Assembly (NCBI GenBank): GCA_031285815.1 | Contig: JAITVM010000222.1 | Location: 1-6,181, forward strand | Length of the DNA stretch: 6,181 nt | DNA from: Clostridiales bacterium | GTDB taxonomy: Bacteria; Bacillota; Clostridia; Lachnospirales; JAITVM01 | Direction: 5' to 3' | In this document: piece after piece, positions 1-6,072 of the stretch | How the letters are laid out: the number at the start of each line of letters is the position of its first letter | Position numbering within the stretch: position 1 is the first letter of the stretch | The notes under the pieces: model-generated | What the model was told of the DNA's origin: nothing | The model's input: only the letters and a program-made list of their open reading frames with translations | Database searches by the model: none | Translations under genes and position numbers: made by a program

Positions 1-2
1 TC

Positions 3-33
3 AAAAAAGCGTAGCCATAGTGCCGCGCTTTTT
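3..33 (-). terminator. Rho-independent terminator after the SPL-family gene
   Basis: Read on the minus strand, the arm AAAAAGCG (33-26) pairs with CGCTTTTT (11-4). The stem extends inward through a C-A mismatch and a G-U pair to GGC/GCT-type pairing, leaving a loop of about six bases (ACTATG). The 3' side ends in a run of six T (8-3). It begins 9 nt past the stop codon of the SPL-family gene, where the end of the transcription unit is expected. Because the outer stem is A-run/T-run, the same hairpin also ends in five T on the plus strand (29-33). It could therefore serve a converging gene lying to the left of the window. Confidence 0.75.
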
Positions 34-42
34 GGGCCTGCT

Positions 43-924
43 TTAAAAAAATTTTAATTGCGTATCGCTATACCCTAGTTTATATGATTTTATAATATCC
101 CTCATATTATATAAAACCCCAAGCTTTTCACATTCGTTTTTAAACGCGTAATATAGTTTAGCGGCATTTTTGCTTGCGGCTGTATATCTATTCCCGTATT
201 GTTTTATATATTTCTGGGCAAGCCCGTCAAAGCTGCCGTTTATTTTCTCATAAAAATATTCCCTTTGCCCATCCCTAAGGGTTACACCCATAGCCGGGTA
301 AATAAACCGGGCCCCGCTTTCTTTTGCCCTTCTTACAATATTTAAAATATTTTCCTCATTATCGTTTATATATGGCAATACCGGCATCATTAAAATGCCT
401 GTATAAATATTATTTTTAGACAGCTCCTCTACCGCCAGAAACCTTTCGCTTGTTAGGCTAACATTAGGCTCAATTTTTTTGCATAGCCCATCGTCAAATG
501 TGGTAATGGTAAGTTTTATTAAAACCGGTGAATGTTTTTTTATTTCATCCAAAATATCAATGTCCCGGGTTACAAGGCTGGCTTTTGTCGCTATTGCCGC
601 ACCAAAGCCAAATGCGCTGATAAGCTCCAGTGCGTGCCTGGTCAATTTAAGCCCTGCTTCAAAAAAATTATATGGGTCACTCATGGCCCCTGTCATAATA
701 ACGCCCTTCTTAACTTTACGCCTTAAATCATCACGTATTACCGATAGGGCGTTTTCTTTCGCCCTTACTTTGTCAAAATTTTCTATTTTGTAGCAATTGC
801 TCCTGCTATCGCAATAAATGCACCCATGTGGGCAGCCGCGGTAAATATTCATTGAATAATCCGCCCCGAACCAGCCGGTATCTTTGTTTTTCGTTACGAT
901 AGTTTTTGCGGGTATATATTCCAT
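43..924 (-). CDS. SPL-family (SplB-like, COG1533) radical SAM protein
   Basis: This 293-residue cytosolic protein belongs to the spore photoproduct lyase-related radical SAM group. Residues 29-39 (RGCPHGCIYCD) carry the CxxxCxxC motif (C31, C35, C38) that holds the [4Fe-4S] cluster used to cleave S-adenosylmethionine. Further family signatures are GAMSDPYN (79-86), ATK (112-114), KLTITT (137-142), IEPN (151-154) and the MMPVLPYINDN stretch (179-189). True spore photoproduct lyase is about 340 residues, with an extra N-terminal region ahead of the cluster. This protein starts only 30 residues before it, so DNA photoproduct repair should not be assumed. From memory, near-full-length relatives are widespread in clostridia and lack a known substrate. 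The ATG overlaps the TAA of the upstream DJ-1-like gene by one base (TAATG) and has no strong Shine-Dalgarno site, so translation is probably coupled. A terminator follows. Family assignment is secure; the reaction is unknown. Confidence 0.9.
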   Translation of the reverse strand: MEYIPAKTIVTKNKDTGWFGADYSMNIYRGCPHGCIYCDSRSNCYKIENFDKVRAKENALSVIRDDLRRKVKKGVIMTGAMSDPYNFFEAGLKLTRHALELISAFGFGAAIATKASLVTRDIDILDEIKKHSPVLIKLTITTFDDGLCKKIEPNVSLTSERFLAVEELSKNNIYTGILMMPVLPYINDNEENILNIVRRAKESGARFIYPAMGVTLRDGQREYFYEKINGSFDGLAQKYIKQYGNRYTAASKNAAKLYYAFKNECEKLGVLYNMRDIIKSYKLGYSDTQLKFF

Positions 925-1460
925 TATAATAGAAGGCCGCCCTTTACTTCATTATAAGCCTCCCCGCCCTTTAAGGTTTTAACTATTTCAAGCGCGAATA
1001 AAAAAACAGTGCCCGGCCCCCGGCTACTTATGATATTGCCATCTACAGCAACCGGGCCGCCTAAAACCACAGCGCCCTTTAGCTGGCCCTCAAACCCGGG
1101 GTAGCAAACCGCTTTTTTCCCGTCTAAAATACCCAGCCCGCCAAGTATGGAAGGCGCCGCACAAATTGCGGCAATATATTTCTTATTAGCGTCAAATTCC
1201 CGCAATAAACCGTTTAGCGGCTCAAAAGCCGCAAGCTTTTTGTGGCCTGCGCCACCCGGCAAAACTAAAAGCTCGGCATCAAGGCCATTTATTTCAGAAA
1301 ACAAACAATCAGCCATGATTTCTATACCATGTGCAGAAGCTACCTTCTTTGTGCCTGAAATTGAAACAGTGTTTACTGTTATGCCCGCCCTCCTTAAAAT
1401 ATCAATGGTGCCAACCGCCTCTATGTCCTCAAAACCGTCTGCTAAAAATAAATAAACCAT
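924..1460 (-). CDS. DJ-1/PfpI-family protein (YajL/ThiJ-like)
   Basis: This 178-residue protein has the size and fold signature of the DJ-1/YajL branch of the DJ-1/PfpI superfamily. The presumed nucleophile is C100 in the elbow AAICAAP (97-103). The partner acid that tunes its reactivity is E14 in ADGFEDIEA (7-15), matching human DJ-1 E18. LVLPGG (65-70) and the SRGPGT signature (146-151) are also typical. Members have been described as oxidative-stress sensors, chaperones and glyoxalase or (disputed) protein/DNA deglycases, and the sequence alone does not choose between these. The ATG at 1460 has a GGAGG site (1470-1466) five bases upstream. The gene lies 27 nt past the RNase E/G stop and overlaps the next gene by one base. 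Short AT-rich sequence just before it (TATATTATAAA on the minus strand) could hold a weak internal promoter, but no convincing -35 box is correctly spaced. Family call is firm; substrate is unknown. Confidence 0.9.
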   Translation of the reverse strand: MVYLFLADGFEDIEAVGTIDILRRAGITVNTVSISGTKKVASAHGIEIMADCLFSEINGLDAELLVLPGGAGHKKLAAFEPLNGLLREFDANKKYIAAICAAPSILGGLGILDGKKAVCYPGFEGQLKGAVVLGGPVAVDGNIISSRGPGTVFLFALEIVKTLKGGEAYNEVKGGLLL

Positions 1461-1465
1461 AGCCG

Positions 1466-1470
1466 CCTCC
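1466..1470 (-). promoter_or_regulatory. Ribosome binding site of the DJ-1-like gene
   Basis: GGAGG on the minus strand ends five bases before the ATG at 1460-1458. It fixes the start and shows that this gene has its own translation initiation rather than relying on coupling to the RNase gene upstream. Confidence 0.75.
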
Positions 1471-1487
1471 TATACGTTTATAATATA

Positions 1488-2942
1488 TCAAATTTTTTCT
1501 TTTTCTATTTCAAAATATTCAAGCCTACCTGTATCTATAGGCTCAAAATTTATTTCCTTGCCAAATTTTTTCTGTAAGCTTGTTATATAATTAGAATTGC
1601 CTGTAAAATAATAAATAATATTTTTATTGGCCCGTACCGTCAATTTATTATAAACCGTACCCGAAAATATATTATTTACCAGCTTATAAATTTTATCCGC
1701 TATATAAACCTCGCTTTGGACTTTACCTGTACCCGAGCAGCACCGGCACTCTTTTTGTAATATACTGCTTATCGGCTCCCTGGTTTTTTTGCGCGTAAGC
1801 TGGACCAGCCCAAGCTTTGTCATGCCAAACACCGTTGTTGATATCCTGTCCCGTTTTAATTCGCTTATCATGCTAAGCATTAAAGTGTTCCTGTCCTCGG
1901 CCGATTTCATGTCTATAAAATCAATTATAACCATACCCGATAAATTCCTCAAACGTATCTGGTTACATATTTCCAGCGAAGCCTCTATATTAGTTTTTAA
2001 AATAGTATCTGAATGGTTGCGTTTACCTTCAAATTTACCGGTGTTAACATCTATAACTACACATGCGTCTGTCTGCTCTATAGACAAAAACCCGCCAGAT
2101 TTAAGCCACACCCTTTTGTGGAGCAGTTTCTCAATAGTATTCTCCAGGTTATAGTAATCAAAAAGCAAAACATCCTCTTTATGTATTTTTATACAATTAA
2201 TTTCTTTTCCGGACAGGCTTTTTATAACCTCCAATACATTTAAATATTCATCTTCATTATTAATAATTACCTCGTCTATATCGTCCCTGTACAATTCCCT
2301 GATAGCCTTTGATGCAATAAAGCCTTCTTTGTAAACAGGCAAAGAGCCTTTAATATATTTTGCCTTCTCTAAAGTTTTATTACAAAACTCAATTAGTTTA
2401 TTTAGCTCACTAACAAGCTCCGGCTCTTCCCTATTTTCACAGCGCGTCCTTAGTATTACCCCATACCCTTCCGGCAAATGCCCGCATAAGATATTTTTTA
2501 AACGCGCCCGTTCCGCCTGGCTGGCTATTTTTTTAGAAACCCCTATATTTAACCCGTTTGCATTCGCCATAAGGATCATATAGTTGCCGGTAAAAGAAAG
2601 CTGGCTTGTTACACAGGCCCCTTTCGTCCCGCTGGCGTCTTTAGTAACCTGTACTACTAACTCTTGCCCTAACCTCAAGTTAACTGTTTTCTTGCCCGAT
2701 TCATTTACAGATATTAAATGGCTCTCTTTATGGTCATTTAATTGCAAAAAAGCATTTTTCTCCTGGCCAATGTCTAAAAAAACAAATTGGCTGGGCAAGA
2801 TTTTTTTCACAACACCCACATATATATTAGATACCGCAGATTTATTTTCTTTACTGTCAACCACTAAATCTTTTAAAAAAGAATCTTCTGTTAGGGCGGT
2901 CCTAACAATGCTATCTGAAAAATCGATAAGCATCCTCTTCAT
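1488..2942 (-). CDS. rng: RNase E/G family endoribonuclease (compact form)
   Basis: This 484-residue protein corresponds to the catalytic core of RNase E/G, which cuts single-stranded AU-rich RNA in mRNA decay and rRNA processing. An S1 RNA-binding domain lies near residues 35-115 (YVGVVKKILPSQ, VFLDIGQEKNAFL). R165-T166 match the RT pair of the 5'-monophosphate sensor pocket. The DNase I-like catalytic part has the metal-binding aspartates in VVIDVNTGKF (295-304, D298) and IIDFIDM (339-345, D341 and D344). The Zn-link CxxC that builds the dimer interface is C399/C402 in CRCCSGTG. The length is near that of E. coli RNase G, and there is no long disordered C-terminal scaffold, so no RNase E-type degradosome platform is encoded. 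The ATG overlaps the TGA of the upstream radical SAM gene (TGATG), which implies coupled translation. Oddities are an extra Cys inside the Zn-link (C401) and RTRCEN where RTA-type sequence is usual. The rng symbol is by family; it could equally be named rne/rng. Confidence 0.93.
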   Translation of the reverse strand: MKRMLIDFSDSIVRTALTEDSFLKDLVVDSKENKSAVSNIYVGVVKKILPSQFVFLDIGQEKNAFLQLNDHKESHLISVNESGKKTVNLRLGQELVVQVTKDASGTKGACVTSQLSFTGNYMILMANANGLNIGVSKKIASQAERARLKNILCGHLPEGYGVILRTRCENREEPELVSELNKLIEFCNKTLEKAKYIKGSLPVYKEGFIASKAIRELYRDDIDEVIINNEDEYLNVLEVIKSLSGKEINCIKIHKEDVLLFDYYNLENTIEKLLHKRVWLKSGGFLSIEQTDACVVIDVNTGKFEGKRNHSDTILKTNIEASLEICNQIRLRNLSGMVIIDFIDMKSAEDRNTLMLSMISELKRDRISTTVFGMTKLGLVQLTRKKTREPISSILQKECRCCSGTGKVQSEVYIADKIYKLVNNIFSGTVYNKLTVRANKNIIYYFTGNSNYITSLQKKFGKEINFEPIDTGRLEYFEIEKEKI

Positions 2943-5509
2943 CAGAATTCTTCACCCCATGCATTAAGGCTCACTAACCCATTATTAATTAAAGTATAGA
3001 TCTCTGCCCTCAAATACCGTATATCAAATTTATTATAATCAAAGCCTTGGCATATTAGCCCGGCAAGCAGCTCCGGCTTTAAGTTTTGTTTACTGCCCGT
3101 AGAAATAAGCATATATACTGTGCAGCTGCCTATGAGCCTTAAATCATAAATGCCGCCCCGGATATCTTCACGCTTTGTACCGGATTTTGTTTTCTTATCT
3201 ATAAAAATTTCTTTTTCCCTTAGTATGCCCTCAATTATTTCCGGGCTGACATTATGTTTAAATTTAACTTCATATGCCGCCGCCGCTACTTGTGCCGAAG
3301 CGTTTTTATACGCCCTCTTTACATCTAAAATACTTAGGCCATTAGGCAGGGCCATATTAATTAACTGTTTTATAGTTTCAGGCTCAATTTCTTGGGTAAG
3401 CCCTATATCTAAATATTCCGCACAGCTGCTAAAGCCCAAGGGCAATGGGCACGCAAAAGACATTATTTGGTGGGGGTTAAAGCCATTAGAATACCTAACG
3501 GGTAGCCCGGCCTTCCTAAATATTTTTTGAAACAGCTTTAATAAATCCAAATGGCCAATAAAAACCATGCGCCCTAATTTCGAAAATTTTAACCTATAAT
3601 TATACTGCCCGGATACAGGCGGCACCCCTTTTGCAGCGGCCCCAGGCAACGCTAATTTTGTTTCTGCTGTTTCTGGATTGCCCTGGGCACAAGCTTGTGA
3701 GCCCGGGCCTTTGCACACGCCGGCATTAAATTTATGGGCACCGCACAAAGAGCAGGCTTCCCTACAATTAGGGGTAGTTTGTGTAGCCTTTGCTTTTTCG
3801 TATTCGCTTATAAAAAATTCTTTATCAACACCAACAGATATATGCCCCCATGGCAATAATTCATCATAAGCCAATTCCCTATTTGCATAAAAACCAGGGC
3901 TGATATTACATTCTTCAAAAGCACCCATCCATGCTTTAAAATTAAAATGCTCCGACCAGCCGTCGAACATGGCGCCATTTTCATAAGCCTTAATTATAAC
4001 CGGCGCTAAACGCCTGTCGCCTTTTGCAAAAACCGCCTCTAAAAAACTAACCTTCGAATCGTGGTAATTATATTTTATGCATTTTCGTTTAATATTATCT
4101 TTCAGCAATTTTTGTTTGCGCACAAATTCTTCCATGCTATCCTGAGGGTACCACTGAAACGGGGTAAAGGGTTTTGGCACGAAACAGGAGGTGCTTACGG
4201 TTATTGTTACGCCACCTGTACGCTGGTTTTTTGGCTGTTCATAAAATACATCTGCGATTTTATTGGCCAGCCCGGCAATACCAATTATATCTTCATCTTC
4301 CTCCGTCGGCAGCCCAATCATAAAATAAAGTTTTACACGGTTATACCCGCCGGAAAACAAAAGCCGGCATCCATCCAGTATCTCATCTTCAGTAATATTT
4401 TTGTTTATAACATCCCTAAGCCTTTGGGTCCCTGCCTCGGGCGCAAAGGTTATGCCCGATTTGCGCACCCCCTGCACTTTCTCCATTAGGTCAAGTGTAA
4501 ATGCGTCTATCCTTAAAGAAGGCAGCGAAATATTAACCTGTTGGCCTTTATACTTTAATAAGCCCTCCGACAGCCCCTTGAACCCGGTGTAGTCGCCGGT
4601 TGATAATGAAACCAGCGATATTTCCTCATGCCCCGAATTTTTTAGCAAGCTATCAGCCTGGCCCAAAAGGCACACGGCATCTTTTTCCCTGACCGGCCTA
4701 TAAACATAGCCGGCTTGGCAAAACCGGCAGCCCCGTATACAACCGCGGAATACCTCCAGCGTGGCCCTATCGTGTACTGTTTCTATAATGGGGACCAGCT
4801 GTTTTTCCGGAAAAAATACTTTGCCCAAATCATCAACAATAACTTTATTGACCGGCAGGGCGGCATTTTCGTGTAACGGCAGAAATTCCTTGTTTTCATA
4901 ATCTGCTTTATAAAATTTTGGCACATAAATGCCTTCTACGCATAAAATTTTTTCCAAGAACTCATTTTTCGTAGCACAAGCTTTATAAATATCCAGAACT
5001 TTATTTAAAGCGGCCTCGCCTTCGCCAATGTAAAAAAAATCAACAATATCCGCAAGCGGCTCGGGGTTATATGCGCAGGGCCCGCCGGCACAAATAATTG
5101 GGTACCCGGACGCCCTGTCCCGGCTATAATAAGGTATCTTCGCCAGGTCGAGGGCCGCAATTATATTCGTATATGACATTTCGTATTGGAGCGTAAAACC
5201 CAGAAAATCAAAAGTATTAACAGCCCCCATTGATTCGAGGGCAAAAAGCGGGTAACCCTTTTCCTTCATCAAATGGTACATATCTACCCAAGGCATAAAC
5301 ACACGTTCACAATACGTGTCTTCCCTTTGGTTTAAAAAATAATATAATATTTGTAGGCCCAAGTGGCTCATGCCTACCTCATACACATCGGGGAAACAAA
5401 AGCCAAACCTGATATCAACATTATCAGGTTTTTTTACAACCATATTAATTTCATTGCCAGTATACCTGGCAGGTTTCGCCACTTGCAGCAGTATTTCATC
5501 TTCAACCAT
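2942..5509 (-). CDS. Fused B12-binding-like radical SAM protein (TIGR03960) and radical-SAM-linked DUF2344 (TIGR03936) domain
   Basis: This is an 855-residue two-part protein. Residues 1-235 form a cobalamin-binding-like region (FCFPDVYEVGMSHLGLQIL near 37-55, AGGPCAYNPEPLADIVD near 141-157, IGEGE 161-165). It lacks the DxHxxG motif of classical B12 domains. The radical SAM core at about 245-480 has CxxxCxxC at C257, C261 and C264 (RGCIRGCRFC), then FAPEAGTQRLR (355-365) and KLYFMIGLPTEED (393-405). A cysteine cluster follows at C582, C586, C589 and C599, with C607 nearby; it could hold a metal or second Fe-S centre. A Gly/Pro/Ala-rich hinge (about 608-635) leads to the DUF2344 domain (about 637-855: RLKFSKLGRMVFIGHLDLLK). 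In many clostridia the two halves are separate adjacent genes. I chose the ATG at 5509 over an in-frame TTG at 5527 because GGAGG precedes it by five bases and overlaps the upstream codons. The stop overlaps the RNase E/G start. The family is known for this linkage, but no substrate is established; RNA or ribosome modification is only inference. Confidence 0.92.
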   Translation of the reverse strand: MVEDEILLQVAKPARYTGNEINMVVKKPDNVDIRFGFCFPDVYEVGMSHLGLQILYYFLNQREDTYCERVFMPWVDMYHLMKEKGYPLFALESMGAVNTFDFLGFTLQYEMSYTNIIAALDLAKIPYYSRDRASGYPIICAGGPCAYNPEPLADIVDFFYIGEGEAALNKVLDIYKACATKNEFLEKILCVEGIYVPKFYKADYENKEFLPLHENAALPVNKVIVDDLGKVFFPEKQLVPIIETVHDRATLEVFRGCIRGCRFCQAGYVYRPVREKDAVCLLGQADSLLKNSGHEEISLVSLSTGDYTGFKGLSEGLLKYKGQQVNISLPSLRIDAFTLDLMEKVQGVRKSGITFAPEAGTQRLRDVINKNITEDEILDGCRLLFSGGYNRVKLYFMIGLPTEEDEDIIGIAGLANKIADVFYEQPKNQRTGGVTITVSTSCFVPKPFTPFQWYPQDSMEEFVRKQKLLKDNIKRKCIKYNYHDSKVSFLEAVFAKGDRRLAPVIIKAYENGAMFDGWSEHFNFKAWMGAFEECNISPGFYANRELAYDELLPWGHISVGVDKEFFISEYEKAKATQTTPNCREACSLCGAHKFNAGVCKGPGSQACAQGNPETAETKLALPGAAAKGVPPVSGQYNYRLKFSKLGRMVFIGHLDLLKLFQKIFRKAGLPVRYSNGFNPHQIMSFACPLPLGFSSCAEYLDIGLTQEIEPETIKQLINMALPNGLSILDVKRAYKNASAQVAAAAYEVKFKHNVSPEIIEGILREKEIFIDKKTKSGTKREDIRGGIYDLRLIGSCTVYMLISTGSKQNLKPELLAGLICQGFDYNKFDIRYLRAEIYTLINNGLVSLNAWGEEF

Positions 5510-5514
5510 AAAGC

Positions 5515-5519
5515 CCTCC
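5515..5519 (-). promoter_or_regulatory. Ribosome binding site deciding the start of the radical SAM fusion gene
   Basis: On the minus strand the sequence reads TTGTTGTTGGAGGGCTTTATGG. The GGAGG core ends five bases before the ATG at 5509-5507. The three TTG codons that open the longer reading frame at 5527 have no Shine-Dalgarno sequence upstream (AT-rich TTTTTATT only). The shorter product, beginning MVEDEILLQ, is therefore preferred. Confidence 0.7.
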
Positions 5520-5572
5520 AACAACAAATAAAAACCGGGTTAAGCAGCCTTTTATTTTATTAAGCTAGTAAT

Positions 5573-5632
5573 ATAGCAAACCTGTTTGGCGCCCATGTTT
5601 TTAGCTAACATAAGCCAAACCGGATTTGCTAT
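5573..5632. repeat. 60-nt imperfect palindrome between ybaB and the radical SAM gene
   Basis: The arm at 5573-5590 (atagcaaacctgtttggc) is the near-perfect reverse complement of 5614-5632 (gccaaaccggatttgctat). There are 17 pairs with one bulged base and one mismatch. A further five-pair inner stem (catgtt/aacat region) closes over a short loop containing ttagct. On the minus strand the hairpin is followed by ATTACTAGCTTAATAAAA, and on the plus strand by ctaaaaaa. Neither side has a T-tract, so it is not a canonical intrinsic terminator for either strand. It lies in the 164-nt gap between the ybaB stop and the next start. It may be an mRNA-stabilising or processing hairpin, an operator, or one copy of a dispersed palindromic repeat. 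The structure is plain; its role is unknown. Confidence 0.65.
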
Positions 5633-5673
5633 CTAAAAAATATTTACCGAGTACTAAAAATTATTTTACTTAA

Positions 5674-6015
5674 TTACATCATGCCGGGCATACCCATACC
5701 GCCTGTGATTTTCCCCATTTGGGTGTTATACACTTCTTCCGCTTGCTTAAATGCCTCATTAACGGCAGTCAATATTAAATCCTGCAGCATTTCAACATCA
5801 TCAGGGTCAACTACGTCTTTATCTATCTCAATTGCCTTCAGCTCTTTCTTGCCTGTTATTGTTATTTTTACAGCCCCGCCGCCGGATGTAACCTCCAGCG
5901 TTTTTTCTGCGAGCTCAGCTTGTGCCTCCTCCATTTGTTTCTGCATTTTTTGAGCCTGTTTCATAAGCGCGTTCATATTCATGCCGCCCCCAAAACCATT
6001 AAAACCTTTAGCCAT
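5674..6015 (-). CDS. ybaB: YbaB/EbfC family nucleoid-associated protein
   Basis: This 113-residue protein matches the usual 100-115 length of the YbaB/EbfC family, dimeric proteins that bind DNA with little sequence specificity and coat the nucleoid. A Gly/Met/Asn-rich N-terminus (KGFNGFGGGMNMNALMKQ, 3-20) leads into a charged, Gln-rich helix (about 17-42, MKQAQKMQKQMEEAQAEL). Then come the family core GGGAVKITITGKKELKAIEID (45-65) and DPDDVEMLQDLILTAVNEA (70-88). The tail (GKITGGMGMPGMM) is Gly/Met-rich, as is common in the family. An AGGAGG site (6029-6024) sits eight bases before the ATG. It lies 57 nt after the end of the probable dnaX, the normal bacterial order, and is probably co-transcribed with it. 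The usual next gene, recR, is not present; a 164-nt gap with a palindrome and an unrelated operon follow. Confidence 0.96.
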   Translation of the reverse strand: MAKGFNGFGGGMNMNALMKQAQKMQKQMEEAQAELAEKTLEVTSGGGAVKITITGKKELKAIEIDKDVVDPDDVEMLQDLILTAVNEAFKQAEEVYNTQMGKITGGMGMPGMM

Positions 6016-6023
6016 TTATAATT

Positions 6024-6029
6024 CCTCCT
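6024..6029 (-). promoter_or_regulatory. Ribosome binding site of ybaB
   Basis: A consensus AGGAGG lies on the minus strand eight bases before the ybaB ATG (6015-6013). It is the strongest Shine-Dalgarno match in the window and fits high expression of a nucleoid protein. Confidence 0.85.
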
Positions 6030-6072
6030 AATTTATTTTGAAAAATATTTTCCTAGCCGCACATATACAACC

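Noticed and set aside
43..924. Annotation as spore photoproduct lyase (splB)
   Set aside because: The cluster motif lies at residue 31 and the protein is only 293 residues, lacking the N-terminal region of true SplB; only the broader SPL family is supported.
1461..1520. Internal promoter before the DJ-1-like gene (TTGAAA with TATATT/TATTAT)
   Set aside because: The good -10-like hexamers sit 20 or more bases from the TTGAAA, and the correctly spaced hexamer (TGATAT) matches poorly; most of the region is coding.
2584..2967. 127-codon open frame on the plus strand
   Set aside because: It is antisense to the N-terminal S1 region of RNase E/G, which is strongly conserved in its own frame; there is no family resemblance.
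4061..4489. 142-codon open frame on the plus strand
   Set aside because: It lies wholly antisense within the conserved radical SAM core, has no ribosome binding site and no recognisable domain, and is a shadow of the real gene.
5510..5527. TTG start for the radical SAM fusion gene at 5527, adding six residues
   Set aside because: The extra codons overlap the GGAGG ribosome binding site of the ATG at 5509, and no ribosome site precedes the TTG.
5363..5563. 66-codon plus-strand frame running out of the radical SAM gene into the gap
   Set aside because: Most of it is antisense to the N-terminus of the fusion protein, no convincing Shine-Dalgarno site was seen, and the translation has no recognisable pattern.
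5573..5632. Palindrome as a rho-independent terminator for ybaB
   Set aside because: The minus-strand sequence after the hairpin is ATTACTAGCTTAATAAAA, without a U-tract; the T-run lies upstream of the stem.
6030..6072. Promoter for ybaB (TTGTAT, 17 nt, TATTTT on the minus strand)
   Set aside because: Spacing is right, but both boxes match consensus poorly (about 3 of 6 and 4 of 6) in an AT-rich gap, so chance is the better explanation.
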